DNA of 64,000 nucleotides from Streptomyces sp. NBC_01788 (GTDB lineage Bacteria > Actinomycetota > Actinomycetes > Streptomycetales > Streptomycetaceae), in assembly GCF_035917575.1 (NCBI RefSeq), contig NZ_CP109090.1, positions 6,572,001 to 6,636,000 on the forward strand, given 5' to 3'. How positions within the stretch are numbered: the first letter of the stretch is position 1; every line of letters starts with the position of its first letter. This document shows positions 44,695 to 53,840 of the stretch, piece by piece. Under the pieces are notes generated by a model, which had not been told where the DNA came from, made no database searches, and saw nothing but the letters and a program-made list of their open reading frames with translations. A program made the translations under genes and the position numbers.

Positions 44695-45735
44695 ATGCCC
44701 CAGACACCGAGCCGCAGAGGCCTGCTCTTCGGCGGCGCCGCCGTCGGCGCCACCGCCTTCCTCGCCGCCTGCACCAGCAACGAGCCCAAGAACGACAAGC
44801 CCGCGGCGAACGACCAGCCCGCCGCCGACGACCAGCCCGGCAAGGCGGTCACCATCGGCTTCGCCGGCCCGCAGGCCGACCACGGCTGGCTCAACGCGAT
44901 CAACGAGAACGCCAAGAGCCGCGCCAAGAAGTACTCCGACGTCACCCTGGAGATCACCGAGGGCTCCAACGACACCGCCGCGCAGATCGGCCAGATCGAG
45001 ACCCTCATCAACAAGAAGGTCGACGTGCTGGTGATCCTGCCCGCCGACGGCAAGGCACTCACCCAGGTCGGACTGAAGGCGATGCGTGCGGGCATCCCCG
45101 TCGTCAACCTCGACCGGGTCTTCAACTCCCCGCAGGCGTACCGCTGCTGGATCGGTGGCGACAACTACGGGATGGGCTTCAACGCCGGGCAGTACATCGG
45201 CGAGCAGCTCAAGGGCAAGGCGAACGCGAAGGTCGTCGAACTCGCCGGCCTGGACAACCTGGAGCTGACCAAGCAGCGCACCCAGGGCTTCGACGACGCG
45301 CTGAAGAACTACCCCAACATCACCAAAGTGGCGCGTCAGGCGGCCGAGTTCACCGTCGAGTCCGGCCAGGCGAAGATGTCCCAGCTCCTCCAGGCGCAGA
45401 AGCACATCGACGCGCTGTGGAACCACGACGACGACCAGGGCGTCGGCGCGCTGCGCGCCATCGAGCAGGCCGGCCGCGACGAGTTCTTCATGGTCGGCGG
45501 CGCCGGCGCGCTCTCCGCGTTCGAACAGATCAAGCAGGACAAGGGCGTCCTGAAGGCCACCGTGCTGTATCCGCCCACGATGGCCGCGTCCGCGATCGAC
45601 CTGGCCCGCGCGCTGGGCCAGGGCAAGGGCGTGTCCGGCATGGCGGAGTTCGAGATCCCGGCGTCCATCACCCTGTACTCCGCCGTGGTCGACAAGACCA
45701 ACGTGGACCAGTACATGCCCACCGGCTTCAAGTGA
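44695..45735 (+). CDS. Sugar-binding lipoprotein (RbsB-like)
   Basis: 346 residues. The N-terminus SRRGLLFGGAAVGATAFLAAC has a twin arginine and a lipobox (LAAC), so it is probably a Tat-exported lipoprotein anchored outside the membrane. The rest is a type-I periplasmic binding protein: VTIGFAGPQADHGWLNAIN, VLVILPADGKALTQVGLKAM, GIPVVNLDRVF, and ALWNHDDDQGVGALRAIEQ. It delivers a sugar to the upstream ATPase/permease. GGAAAGG precedes the ATG. Confidence 0.93.
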   Translation: MPQTPSRRGLLFGGAAVGATAFLAACTSNEPKNDKPAANDQPAADDQPGKAVTIGFAGPQADHGWLNAINENAKSRAKKYSDVTLEITEGSNDTAAQIGQIETLINKKVDVLVILPADGKALTQVGLKAMRAGIPVVNLDRVFNSPQAYRCWIGGDNYGMGFNAGQYIGEQLKGKANAKVVELAGLDNLELTKQRTQGFDDALKNYPNITKVARQAAEFTVESGQAKMSQLLQAQKHIDALWNHDDDQGVGALRAIEQAGRDEFFMVGGAGALSAFEQIKQDKGVLKATVLYPPTMAASAIDLARALGQGKGVSGMAEFEIPASITLYSAVVDKTNVDQYMPTGFK

Positions 45736-45814
45736 TGGACGCGGCCAACCCCCCACCTCGCAATCACGGCGTCGGGAACGCCGCTGCGAACGTTGACGAG
45801 AAGGAGTTATCGGT

Positions 45815-47035
45815 ATGGGCCTGAAGGGACAGTCGGAGCAGGCCGAGAGCGAGCCCGCGGCCGGGAAGCCTCCGCTGCGTGTCGGCATGGTCGGCTACGC
45901 CTTCATGGGCGCCGCCCACTCCCAGGGCTGGCGCACCGTGGGCCGCGTCTTCGACCTGCCGCACCGGCCCGTACTGGCCGTCGTCGCCGGGCGTGACGGG
46001 GCGGCCGTGCGGGGCGCGGCCGCCCGGCTCGGCTGGGCCGACACCGAGACCGACTGGCGCGCTCTGATCGCCCGCGACGACGTCGACCTCATCGACATCT
46101 GCACGCCGGGCGACAGCCATGCGGAGATCGCCGTGGCCGCCCTGGAGGCGGGCAAGCACGTGCTGTGCGAGAAACCCCTCGCCAACTCGGTCGAGGAGGC
46201 GCGGGCGATGACCGAGGCGGCCGAGCGGGCGCGGGCCCGCGGCCAGGTCGCCATGGTCGGCTTCAACTACCGGCGGCTGCCCGCGACCGCCCTGGCCCGC
46301 CGCATGGTCGCCGAGGGCCGCCTCGGCACCCTGCGGCACGTACGCGTCAGTTACCTCCAGGACTGGCTCGTCGACCCCGAGTTCCCGCTGACCTGGCGGC
46401 TGCGCAAGGACGCGGCGGGCTCCGGCGCCCTCGGCGACCTGGGCGCCCACATCGTCGACCTCGCCCAGTACCTCGTGGGCGAGGCGATCACCGGGGTGTC
46501 CGCGGTCACCGAGACGTTCGTCCGGCAGCGCCCGCTGCCGGCCGGGGCGGCGGCCGGGCTCAGCGGCGTCGGCGGCCGCGGCCTGGGGGAGGTCACCGTC
46601 GACGACGCGGCCCTGTTCACCGCCCGGTTCGGCTCGGGCGCGCTCGCCTCCTTCGAGGCGACCCGGTTCGCCTCCGGCCGCAAGAACGCGCTGCGCATCG
46701 AGCTCAACGGGTCCCACGGCTCGCTAGCGTTCGACCTGGAACGGCTCAACGAGCTCTCGTACCACGACCACACCGAACCCGGGGTGAGCGCCGGCTTCCG
46801 GCGGATCCTCGTCACCGAACCCGACCACCCCTATCTCGCGGCCTGGTGGCCGCCGGGCCACGGCCTCGGCTACGAGCACAGCTTCGTCCACCAGGCCCGC
46901 GACCTGGTGCTCGCGATCGCCGCGGGCACCGCGCCCGAACCGTCCTTCGCCGACGGGCTCCAGGTCCAGCGCGTCCTGGCCGCCGTCGAGGAGAGCGCGG
47001 CGAAGAATTCCCTCTACACGCCCGTCCCGGTCTAG
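45815..47035 (+). CDS. Gfo/Idh/MocA family oxidoreductase
   Basis: 406 residues. N-terminal Rossmann fold (RVGMVGYAFMGAAHSQGW), DVDLIDICTPGDSHAEIA and the EKPLANSVEEA motif carrying the catalytic lysine; C-terminal domain with GALGDLGAHIVDLAQYLVG, including the active-site histidine. Oxidises or epimerises a sugar or cyclitol with NAD(P). Likely the first step in metabolism of the imported compound. ATG 45815, twelve bases before the isomerase gene at its other end, so co-transcribed. Confidence 0.94.
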   Translation: MGLKGQSEQAESEPAAGKPPLRVGMVGYAFMGAAHSQGWRTVGRVFDLPHRPVLAVVAGRDGAAVRGAAARLGWADTETDWRALIARDDVDLIDICTPGDSHAEIAVAALEAGKHVLCEKPLANSVEEARAMTEAAERARARGQVAMVGFNYRRLPATALARRMVAEGRLGTLRHVRVSYLQDWLVDPEFPLTWRLRKDAAGSGALGDLGAHIVDLAQYLVGEAITGVSAVTETFVRQRPLPAGAAAGLSGVGGRGLGEVTVDDAALFTARFGSGALASFEATRFASGRKNALRIELNGSHGSLAFDLERLNELSYHDHTEPGVSAGFRRILVTEPDHPYLAAWWPPGHGLGYEHSFVHQARDLVLAIAAGTAPEPSFADGLQVQRVLAAVEESAAKNSLYTPVPV

Positions 47036-47047
47036 GGAGGCCCGGTC

Positions 47048-48049
47048 ATGCCACGTTCGTTCACCCTGTTCACCGGCCAGTGGGCCGACCTCCCGCTGGA
47101 GGAGGTCTGCCGGCTGGCCCGTGACTTCGGCTACGACGGACTCGAACTCGCCTGCTGGGGAGACCACTTCGAGGTCGACAAGGCGCTGGCCGACCCCGCC
47201 TATCTCGACGGGCGGCGCGCGCTGCTCGACAAGTACGGCCTCAAGTGCTGGGCGATCTCCAACCACCTGGTCGGCCAGGGGGTCTGCGACCACCCGATCG
47301 ACGAGCGCCACCGCGGCATCCTGCCGGCCCGCATCTGGGGCGACGGGGAGCCCGAAGGCGTACGGCAGCGGGCCGCCGCGGAGTTGAAGGACACGGCGCG
47401 GGCGGCGGCCGCGTTCGGCGTCGACACCGTCATCGGCTTCACCGGCTCCTCGATCTGGCACCTGGTCGCCATGTTCCCGCCCGTGCCGCCGGGCATGATC
47501 GAACGCGGCTACCAGGACTTCGCCGAGCGCTGGAACCCGATCCTCGACGTGTTCGACGCCGAGGGCGTCCGCTTCGCGCACGAGGTGCACCCCGGCGAGA
47601 TCGCGTACGACTACTGGACCACCCGGCAGGCCCTGGACGCGGTGGACAACCGACCCGCGTTCGGGCTGAACTTCGACCCGAGCCACTTCGTCTGGCAGGA
47701 CCTCGACCCCGTCGGCTTCCTGTGGGACTTCCGGGACCGGATCTACCACGTGGACTGCAAGGAGGCCCGCAAGCGCCTCGACGGGCGCAACGGCCGCCTC
47801 GGCTCCCACCTGCCGTGGGGCGATCCCCGGCGCGGCTGGGACTTCGTCTCCGCCGGGCACGGTGACGTGCCGTGGGAGGACGTCTTCCGGATGCTGCGGT
47901 CCATCGACTACACCGGCCCCGTGTCGGTGGAGTGGGAGGACGCCGGCATGGACCGGCTCCAGGGCGCCCCCGAGGCGCTGCGGCGCCTCAAGGCGTTCGA
48001 CTTCGACCCGCCGAGCGCGTCGTTCGACGCGGCCTTCGGCAGGGAGTAG
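47048..48049 (+). CDS. Sugar phosphate isomerase/epimerase (TIM barrel)
   Basis: 333 residues of the AP-endonuclease-2 (xylose-isomerase-like) TIM-barrel family. Metal ligands are expected in [13 protein letters not shown] (Glu), [12 protein letters not shown] (Asp, His), YHVDCKEAR and [11 protein letters not shown] (Glu). Acts with the oxidoreductase on a keto- or inositol-type sugar (inference). Ends directly before a hairpin at 48050-48089. Confidence 0.93.
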   Translation: MPRSFTLFTGQWADLPLEEVCRLARDFGYDGLELACWGDHFEVDKALADPAYLDGRRALLDKYGLKCWAISNHLVGQGVCDHPIDERHRGILPARIWGDGEPEGVRQRAAAELKDTARAAAAFGVDTVIGFTGSSIWHLVAMFPPVPPGMIERGYQDFAERWNPILDVFDAEGVRFAHEVHPGEIAYDYWTTRQALDAVDNRPAFGLNFDPSHFVWQDLDPVGFLWDFRDRIYHVDCKEARKRLDGRNGRLGSHLPWGDPRRGWDFVSAGHGDVPWEDVFRMLRSIDYTGPVSVEWEDAGMDRLQGAPEALRRLKAFDFDPPSASFDAAFGRE

Positions 48050-48089
48050 CTCCGCGGGTTGGCTCCGCCGGTTCGGCGGGGGCGCGGAG
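48050..48089 (+). terminator. Hairpin after the isomerase gene
   Basis: Outer arms CTCCGCG / CGCGGAG enclose CCGCCG-GTT-CGGCGG. It follows the stop directly and would end the ROK-operon transcript. The rest of the 347-bp gap holds a second hairpin (GCGCCCCTTTGGGGCGC, 48178-48194) and the ThuA promoter block. Confidence 0.6.
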
Positions 48090-48221
48090 AGCCGTTCCGG
48101 GCGTTGTCCGCCGGCGGCTGCGGGTCTGTTGTGGCTGGTCGCGCCCACGCGGCGGAGCCGCATGTCGACACAGCCTCGCGCCCCTTTGGGGCGCGGGGTG
48201 CGCCCCGCTGCCCCGCGCCTG

Positions 48222-48300
48222 CTTTGTCCTCACACTGGAAAAAGAACAACTTCTCTTCTGCGCAAGGACTACCCGACTCCGACAAAGCCAGCTACGGTCC
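48222..48300 (+). promoter_or_regulatory. Promoter/operator of the ThuA gene (copy of ROK promoter)
   Basis: CTTTGTCCT-N5-TGGAAAAAG-N14-TGCGCAA, followed by CCC, TCCG, CA and GCTACGGTCC at the same distances as at 40503-40581. -10-like TACGGT at 48293-48298; the GTG start is 96 bp downstream. Confidence 0.6.
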
Positions 48301-48396
48301 CGGAGTTGTACAGGTCCCGCACATCTCCGGGGTGACGGCGCACCCCGGCGCATCGCAACCGCCCCGTACGACCCCCACCCTCCCGGAGGGATCTTC

Positions 48397-51300
48397 GTGC
48401 ACAGGAAACGTCCCAGATTCCGCAAGGCACTCGCTCTTCTCACCGGCTCACTCCTCGCGGGCAGCTCGCTCGCGCTCGCCGCGCCGCCGGCGAGCGCCCA
48501 CGGCCCCGGTGCCGACAGACCGGCCGCGGCGGCCGCCGAGGACTTCCAGCAGGTCACCCTCGCCAAGGGCGCCCCCGAGGTCGGCGAGCCGATGTCGCTG
48601 GCCGTGCTCCCGGACCGCAGCGTCCTGCACACCTCCCGCGACGGCACGCTGCGGCTGACCGACGCTCAGGGCAACACGTCCGTGGCCGGCAAGCTGGCCG
48701 TCTACGACCACGACGAGGAGGGGCTCCAGGGCATCGGGATCGACCCCGACTTCGCCGAGAACCGCTTCGTCTACCTCTACTACGCGCCGCCGCTGAACAC
48801 CCCGCCCGGCGACGCTCCCGAGAACGGCACCGCCGCCGACTTCGCCCCCTTCGACGGCGTCAACCGGCTCTCCCGCTTCGTGCTGAAGCAGGACGGCACG
48901 CTGGACGTGTCCAGCGAGAAGAACGTCCTCGAGGTCAAGACGTCCCGCGGCATGTGCTGCCACGTCGGCGGCGACATCGACTTCGACAAGGACGGCAACC
49001 TCTACCTGTCGACCGGCGACGACTCCAACCCCTTCTCGTCCGACGGCTACACGCCCATCGACGAGCGGTCGACCCGGAACCCGGCGTTCGACGCCCAGCG
49101 CACCTCGGGCAACACCAACGACCTGCGGGGCAAGATCCTGCGGATCAAGGTCAAGCCGGACGGCTCCTACGACATCCCCGAGGGCAACCTCTTCGCCCCG
49201 GGCACCGCGAAGACCCGTCCCGAGATCTACGCGATGGGCTTCCGCAACCCGTTCCGGTTCAGCATCGACAAGCCCACCGGCACCATCTACATCGGCGAGT
49301 ACGGGCCGGACGCCGGCGCCGCGAACCCCAACCGCGGTCCCTCCGGGATGGTCGAGTTCAACCGCGTGACCAAGCCCGGCAACTACGGCTGGCCCTACTG
49401 CGTCGGCAAGAACGAGGCGTACATCAAGTACGACTTCGCCACCAAGCAGTCCGGTGCGGCCTTCGACTGCTCGGCGCCGAAGAACACCTCCCCGAACAAC
49501 ACCGGCCTGGTCGACCTCCCGCCGGCCCAGCCGGCCTGGATCGACTACGACGGCGGCTCCATCCCCGAGTTCGGCAACGGCTCCGAGTCCCCGATGGGCG
49601 GCCCGGTCTACCGCTACGACCCCGACCTGAACTCGCCCGCCAAGTTCCCCGAGGCCTACGACGGGGACTTCTTCGCCGGTGAGTTCGGCCGCCGGTGGAT
49701 CAAGCGGATCGAGCAGGACGACGACGGCACCGTCAAGTCCATCAACCCCTTCCCCTGGTCCGGCACCCAGGTGATGGACATGGCCTTCGGCCCGGACGGC
49801 GCCCTCTACGTCCTGGACTACGGCCTGTCCTGGTTCGGCGGCGACGAGAACTCCGCGCTGTACCGCATCGAGAACGTCACCAACGGCCATGCGCCGACCG
49901 TGACCGCCACGTCGGACAGGACGTCGGGCAAGGCGCCCCTGAAGGTGTCCTTCTCCGCGACCGGCAAGGACGCCGACGGCGACGCGCTCACCTACGGCTG
50001 GGACTTCGGTGACGGGACCACCGGCACCGGTCAGTCGCCCCAGCACACGTACCGCACCAACGGCACGTACACCGCCACCGTCACCGTGACGGACCCGACC
50101 GGCTACACCGCGACCGCCAACGTCCACGTGGTCGTCGGCAACACCGCGCCCACGGTGACCTTCCAGACGCCGGCCGACGGCACGCTGTTCCAGTTCGGTG
50201 ACACCATCCCGTTCAAGGTGAAGGTCACCGACCCCGAGGACAAGAAGATCGACTGCTCCAAGGTCACCGTCCGCTACATCCTCGGCCACGACAGCCACGG
50301 CCACCCGATCACCTCGGCCACCGGCTGCGAGGGCACCATCTCCGTGCCTGCCGACGGCGAGCACGACCCCAACGCCAACATATTCGGCGTCCTGGACGCC
50401 GAGTACACCGACAACGGCGGCGGCGGTCAGGAGGCGCTGACCACCCACGCCCAGGTCGTGCTCCAGCCCCGCCACCGGCAGGCCGAGCACTTCAGCAGCC
50501 AGAGCGGCATCCGCACCTACGACAAGACCGAGGCGCACGGCGGCAGGACCGTCGGCGACATCGACAACGGTGACTGGATCTCGTTCAAGCCGTACAACCT
50601 GAGCGGCGCCCAGACGCTCACCGCGCGGGTGTCCTCCGGCGGCGCCGGCGGGTACCTGGAGGTCCGCACCGGAGGTCCCAACGGCACTCTGCACGGCTCC
50701 GGGGTCGTCCCGGTGACCGGCGGCTGGGAGACCTTCCAGGACATCGACATCCCGCTCAGCAAGCTGCCGAAGAAGACCACCGAGCTGTACCTGGTCTTCA
50801 AGGGCGGTGACGGAGCGCTCTTCGACGTCGACGACTTCATGATCTCCGACAAGAAGCCCGCGAAGAACGACAAGCGCGTCCTGGTCTTCTCCAAGACGGC
50901 CGGCTTCCGGCACGACTCCATCGAGACCGGCGTGCGGGCCCTGAAGGACCTCGGCGGGCAGAGCGGCATCACCGTCGACTCCACGGAGGAGGCGCAGCAG
51001 TTCACCACCGCCAACCTCGCCCGCTACGACGCCGTCGTCTTCCTGTCCACCACCGGCACCGTGCTGAACGCCGACCAGAAGAAGGCGTTCGAGAAGTACA
51101 TCGCCGGCGGCGGCGGTTACATGGGCATCCACGCCGCGGCCGACACCGAGTACGAGTGGCCGTTCTACGGCGGCCTGGTCGGCGCGTACTTCGACTCGCA
51201 TCCGCAGATCCAGAAGGCCACCGTCCTGGTGCCCCAGCACGACCACCCGGCCACCAAGGGTCTCGACGACGCGTGGGACCGCACGGACGAGTGGTACAAC

Positions 51301-51552
51301 TACCGATCCAACCCGCGTGACCACGCCCGGGTGCTGGCCACCCTGGACGAGAGCACGTACCAGGGCGGCAAGATGAACGGCGACCACCCGATCGCCTGGT
51401 GCCAGGCCTACCAGGGCGGGCGCTCCTTCTACACCGGCCTCGGCCACACCAAGGAGTCCTACGCCGAGGACGGCTTCCGCAGTCATCTGCTCGGTGGCCT
51501 GAAGTACGTCACCGGCCAGGAGAAGGCGGACTGCAAGCCGCGCAAGGCCTGA
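48397..51552 (+). CDS. Secreted GSDH / PKD / CBM6 / ThuA multidomain protein
   Basis: 1051 residues. Signal peptide HRKRPRFRKALALLTGSLL, cleaved near ASAHGPG. Modules: a glucose/sorbosone-dehydrogenase-like propeller (GIGIDPDFAENRFVYLYY; SRGMCCHVGGDIDFD; YAMGFRNPFRFSIDKPTG), a PKD domain (LTYGWDFGDGTTGTGQSPQH), a CBM6-like beta-sandwich (QAEHFSSQSGIRTYD; NGDWISFKPYNLSG), and a C-terminal ThuA domain (VLVFSKTAGFRHDSIETG; GGGGYMGIHAAADTEYEW). ThuA proteins are linked to trehalose/maltose and other sugar metabolism; the whole suggests extracellular sugar oxidation. GTG 48397 with GGAGGG; longer frames run back into the isomerase gene. Confidence 0.92.
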   Translation: MHRKRPRFRKALALLTGSLLAGSSLALAAPPASAHGPGADRPAAAAAEDFQQVTLAKGAPEVGEPMSLAVLPDRSVLHTSRDGTLRLTDAQGNTSVAGKLAVYDHDEEGLQGIGIDPDFAENRFVYLYYAPPLNTPPGDAPENGTAADFAPFDGVNRLSRFVLKQDGTLDVSSEKNVLEVKTSRGMCCHVGGDIDFDKDGNLYLSTGDDSNPFSSDGYTPIDERSTRNPAFDAQRTSGNTNDLRGKILRIKVKPDGSYDIPEGNLFAPGTAKTRPEIYAMGFRNPFRFSIDKPTGTIYIGEYGPDAGAANPNRGPSGMVEFNRVTKPGNYGWPYCVGKNEAYIKYDFATKQSGAAFDCSAPKNTSPNNTGLVDLPPAQPAWIDYDGGSIPEFGNGSESPMGGPVYRYDPDLNSPAKFPEAYDGDFFAGEFGRRWIKRIEQDDDGTVKSINPFPWSGTQVMDMAFGPDGALYVLDYGLSWFGGDENSALYRIENVTNGHAPTVTATSDRTSGKAPLKVSFSATGKDADGDALTYGWDFGDGTTGTGQSPQHTYRTNGTYTATVTVTDPTGYTATANVHVVVGNTAPTVTFQTPADGTLFQFGDTIPFKVKVTDPEDKKIDCSKVTVRYILGHDSHGHPITSATGCEGTISVPADGEHDPNANIFGVLDAEYTDNGGGGQEALTTHAQVVLQPRHRQAEHFSSQSGIRTYDKTEAHGGRTVGDIDNGDWISFKPYNLSGAQTLTARVSSGGAGGYLEVRTGGPNGTLHGSGVVPVTGGWETFQDIDIPLSKLPKKTTELYLVFKGGDGALFDVDDFMISDKKPAKNDKRVLVFSKTAGFRHDSIETGVRALKDLGGQSGITVDSTEEAQQFTTANLARYDAVVFLSTTGTVLNADQKKAFEKYIAGGGGYMGIHAAADTEYEWPFYGGLVGAYFDSHPQIQKATVLVPQHDHPATKGLDDAWDRTDEWYNYRSNPRDHARVLATLDESTYQGGKMNGDHPIAWCQAYQGGRSFYTGLGHTKESYAEDGFRSHLLGGLKYVTGQEKADCKPRKA

Positions 51553-51659
51553 CCGCCGCCGCCCGCCGAGGGCGCCCGAATCGGCGGCGGGCGAGAGACG
51601 CCGGACTCCCGCCCGCCGCCCCACTCACCGGCCGGGGCCGCAGGCCCCTCGACGGGGGC

Positions 51660-52640
51660 CTACGGCCCCGCCCCCCGGCACCTGGCTCGACCCGGGGCCT
51701 GGCTCGGCCCGGTGACCCGGTCCAGGCCGAGTCCCGGCCCAGGTCCAGGTCCGGTCCGGGCCCGGCCCAGGTCCAGGTCCGGTCCGGGCCCAGGTCCAGG
51801 TCCGGGCCTGGCCCAGGTCCAGGTCCAGGTCCGGTCCGGGCCCGGCCCAGGAACAGGTCTGATCCGGTCCAGGCCCGGCCAAGGCCCTACCCGGCCAACG
51901 CCCGGTGACCCGGCCCAGGCTGAGTCCCGGACCAGGCCAAGGGCCGACGATCCGGACCAGGCCAAGGGCCGGCGACCCGGACCAGGCCAAGGGCCGGCGA
52001 CCCGGACCAGGCCAAGGGCCGGCGATCCGGACCAGGCCAAGGGCCGGCGACCCGGGCCGGACCGAGTCCCGGACCGGACCGAGTCCCGGACCGGACCGAA
52101 TCCCGGACCGGACCGAGTCCCGGACCAGGCCGGGTCCTGGCTCCGGCCAAGGCCCCGGTCCCGGCCAAGGCCCCGGTCCCGGCCAAGGCCCGGTCCAGGC
52201 CGAGTCCCGGTCCAGGCCGAGTCCCGGCTCCGGCCGTGGCCGGACTGGACGGGGACGTGGTGCCGGTGCCGGTGCCGGATCCCGATTCCGGTCTCGGTTC
52301 CGGCCCGGGCTTGGTTTCGGCTCAGGCCGGGGCCTTGCCCGGCCGGGGGCCGGCTCTGGTCCGGGCCTCGGTCCGGTCCGGATCCGGGTTCTGGTGCCGG
52401 CCTGGGGCCCGGGTTCCGGATCCGGGCTCGGTTTGACCCCGGCTGGGGATCTGGCGCCGGCCCTGGGCTCCGGTTCCCGGTCCGGCCTCGGGTCCGGTCC
52501 GGCCTCGGGTCCGGTCCGGCCTCGGGCTCGGCCCGTGGGGCCTTGCTCGGCCGGAAATCCCGGTCCGGTCCGGCCTCGGTTCCGGATCTGGGACCGGTTC
52601 CGGTTCCGGTTCTGGCTCCGGTTCCGGTCCGGTGCCTGCG
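51660..52640. repeat. Complex minisatellite, about 1 kb
   Basis: Successive GC-rich tandem families: CCAGGT/CCGGTC hexamer-like arrays (about 51720-51870), five 25-bp units GGACCAGGCCAAGGGCCGGC+GACCC (51929-52053), five 17-bp units GGACCGGACCGAGTCCC (52054-52138), GGCCAAGGCCCCGGTCCC units (to about 52190), and CCGGTTCCGG-type arrays (about 52560-52640). Every frame stays open and gives Pro/Gly/Arg/Ser low-complexity peptide, so no gene is called in the 1163-bp gap 51553-52715. It separates the ThuA gene from the ebo-type operon. Confidence 0.9.
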
Positions 52641-52715
52641 TCGGTGGCTTTCGGAGGCCGCCTGCGCTCGATCACTCGTCCGGCATCCGGTTCGCGTACG
52701 ACAAGGAGGCTGCCC

Positions 52716-53840
52716 ATGTCCGCCGAACCTTCCGTTTCCCCCTCCCGCACCGGCGTCTGGCTGATCGGTGCGCGGGGCTCCGTCGCCACCACCGCTGTCA
52801 CCGGATGCGCCGCCGTCTCCGCCGGGCTGCATCCCACCGCCGGCCTCGTCACCGAGACGGAGCCCTTCGCCGCGAGCGGCCTGCCCGCCCTGTCCTCCCT
52901 CGTCTTCGGCGGGCACGACACCATGGACTGCCCGCTGCCCAAACGCGCCGAGACCCTCGCCGACGGCGGCGTCCTGCCGCACGGCCTGCCCTCCGCCGTC
53001 CACAGTGAACTGGCCGCCGCGGACGGCGAGATCAGACCCGGCGGCCCGCTCCCCGGAGACACCCGGAGCGATGAAGCCCTCATCGACGCCCTCGCCGCCG
53101 ACATCCGCGACTTCACCCGCCGAGGCGCCCTCGCCCGCACCGTCGTCGTCAACGTCGCCTCCACCGAACCCGCCCCGGACGGCACCGCCCTGCCCGCCAG
53201 CTCGCTGTACGCGGCGGCCGCCCTGCGCGCGGGCTGCCCGTACGTCAACTTCACGCCGTCGACCGGGCTGCACCACCCCGCGCTCGCCGCCGAGGCCCGT
53301 GCCTCCGCCCTGCCCTACGCGGGCCGCGACGGCAAGACCGGGCAGACCCTGCTGCGATCCGTGCTCGGCCCGATGTTCGCGCAGCGCGCGCTGCGCGTGC
53401 TGGCCTGGTCCGGAACGAACCTCCTCGGCGGCGGCGACGGCGCCGCCCTCGCCGACCCCGCCGCCGCCGCGGCCAAGAACTCCGGCAAGGAACGGGTCCT
53501 CGCGGACACCCTGGGCACGGTCCCCGAGGGAGAGGTGCACATCGACGACGTGCCCGCCCTCGGCGACTGGAAGACCGCCTGGGACCACATCGCCTTCGAG
53601 GGCTTCCTCGGCTCCCGGATGACCCTCCAGACCACCTGGCAGGGATGCGACTCGGCGCTCGCCGCGCCCCTGGTCCTCGACCTGGCCCGGCTGCTGGCCC
53701 GCGCCCACGAACGCGGACTGACCGGTCCGCGCCCCGAACTCGGCTTCTACTTCAAGGATCCCGACCCGGGCGCCCCCGCCGCGCTGGGGGAGCAGTACGC
53801 CGCGCTCCTGGACTTCGGCCGACGGCTGGGGGACCAGTGA
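52716..53840 (+). CDS. Inositol-3-phosphate synthase family protein
   Basis: 374 residues. The N-terminal Rossmann motif GVWLIGARGSVATTAVTG, AGRDGKTGQTLLRSVL and NLLGGGDGAALADP, followed by KNSGKERVL, match the myo-inositol-1-phosphate-synthase family, which cyclises glucose-6-phosphate with catalytic NAD. Primary Ino1 of actinomycetes is a different, well-conserved subgroup; this one resembles copies found next to a UbiA-family gene in secondary-metabolite loci. It may form another cyclitol phosphate. ATG 52716 with AAGGAGG. First gene of an eight-gene operon; its stop overlaps the next start (TGATG). Confidence 0.88.
   Translation: MSAEPSVSPSRTGVWLIGARGSVATTAVTGCAAVSAGLHPTAGLVTETEPFAASGLPALSSLVFGGHDTMDCPLPKRAETLADGGVLPHGLPSAVHSELAAADGEIRPGGPLPGDTRSDEALIDALAADIRDFTRRGALARTVVVNVASTEPAPDGTALPASSLYAAAALRAGCPYVNFTPSTGLHHPALAAEARASALPYAGRDGKTGQTLLRSVLGPMFAQRALRVLAWSGTNLLGGGDGAALADPAAAAAKNSGKERVLADTLGTVPEGEVHIDDVPALGDWKTAWDHIAFEGFLGSRMTLQTTWQGCDSALAAPLVLDLARLLARAHERGLTGPRPELGFYFKDPDPGAPAALGEQYAALLDFGRRLGDQ

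Noticed and set aside
51929..52053. Five regular 25-bp units as a possible CRISPR array
   Set aside because: The units are directly contiguous with no unique spacers, and no cas genes are present.
51660..52640. Long open frames giving Pro/Gly/Arg/Ser-rich proteins in the minisatellite
   Set aside because: All frames on both strands stay open because the repeats lack stops. There is no start with ribosome site, no domain, and the repeat periods are not codon multiples.
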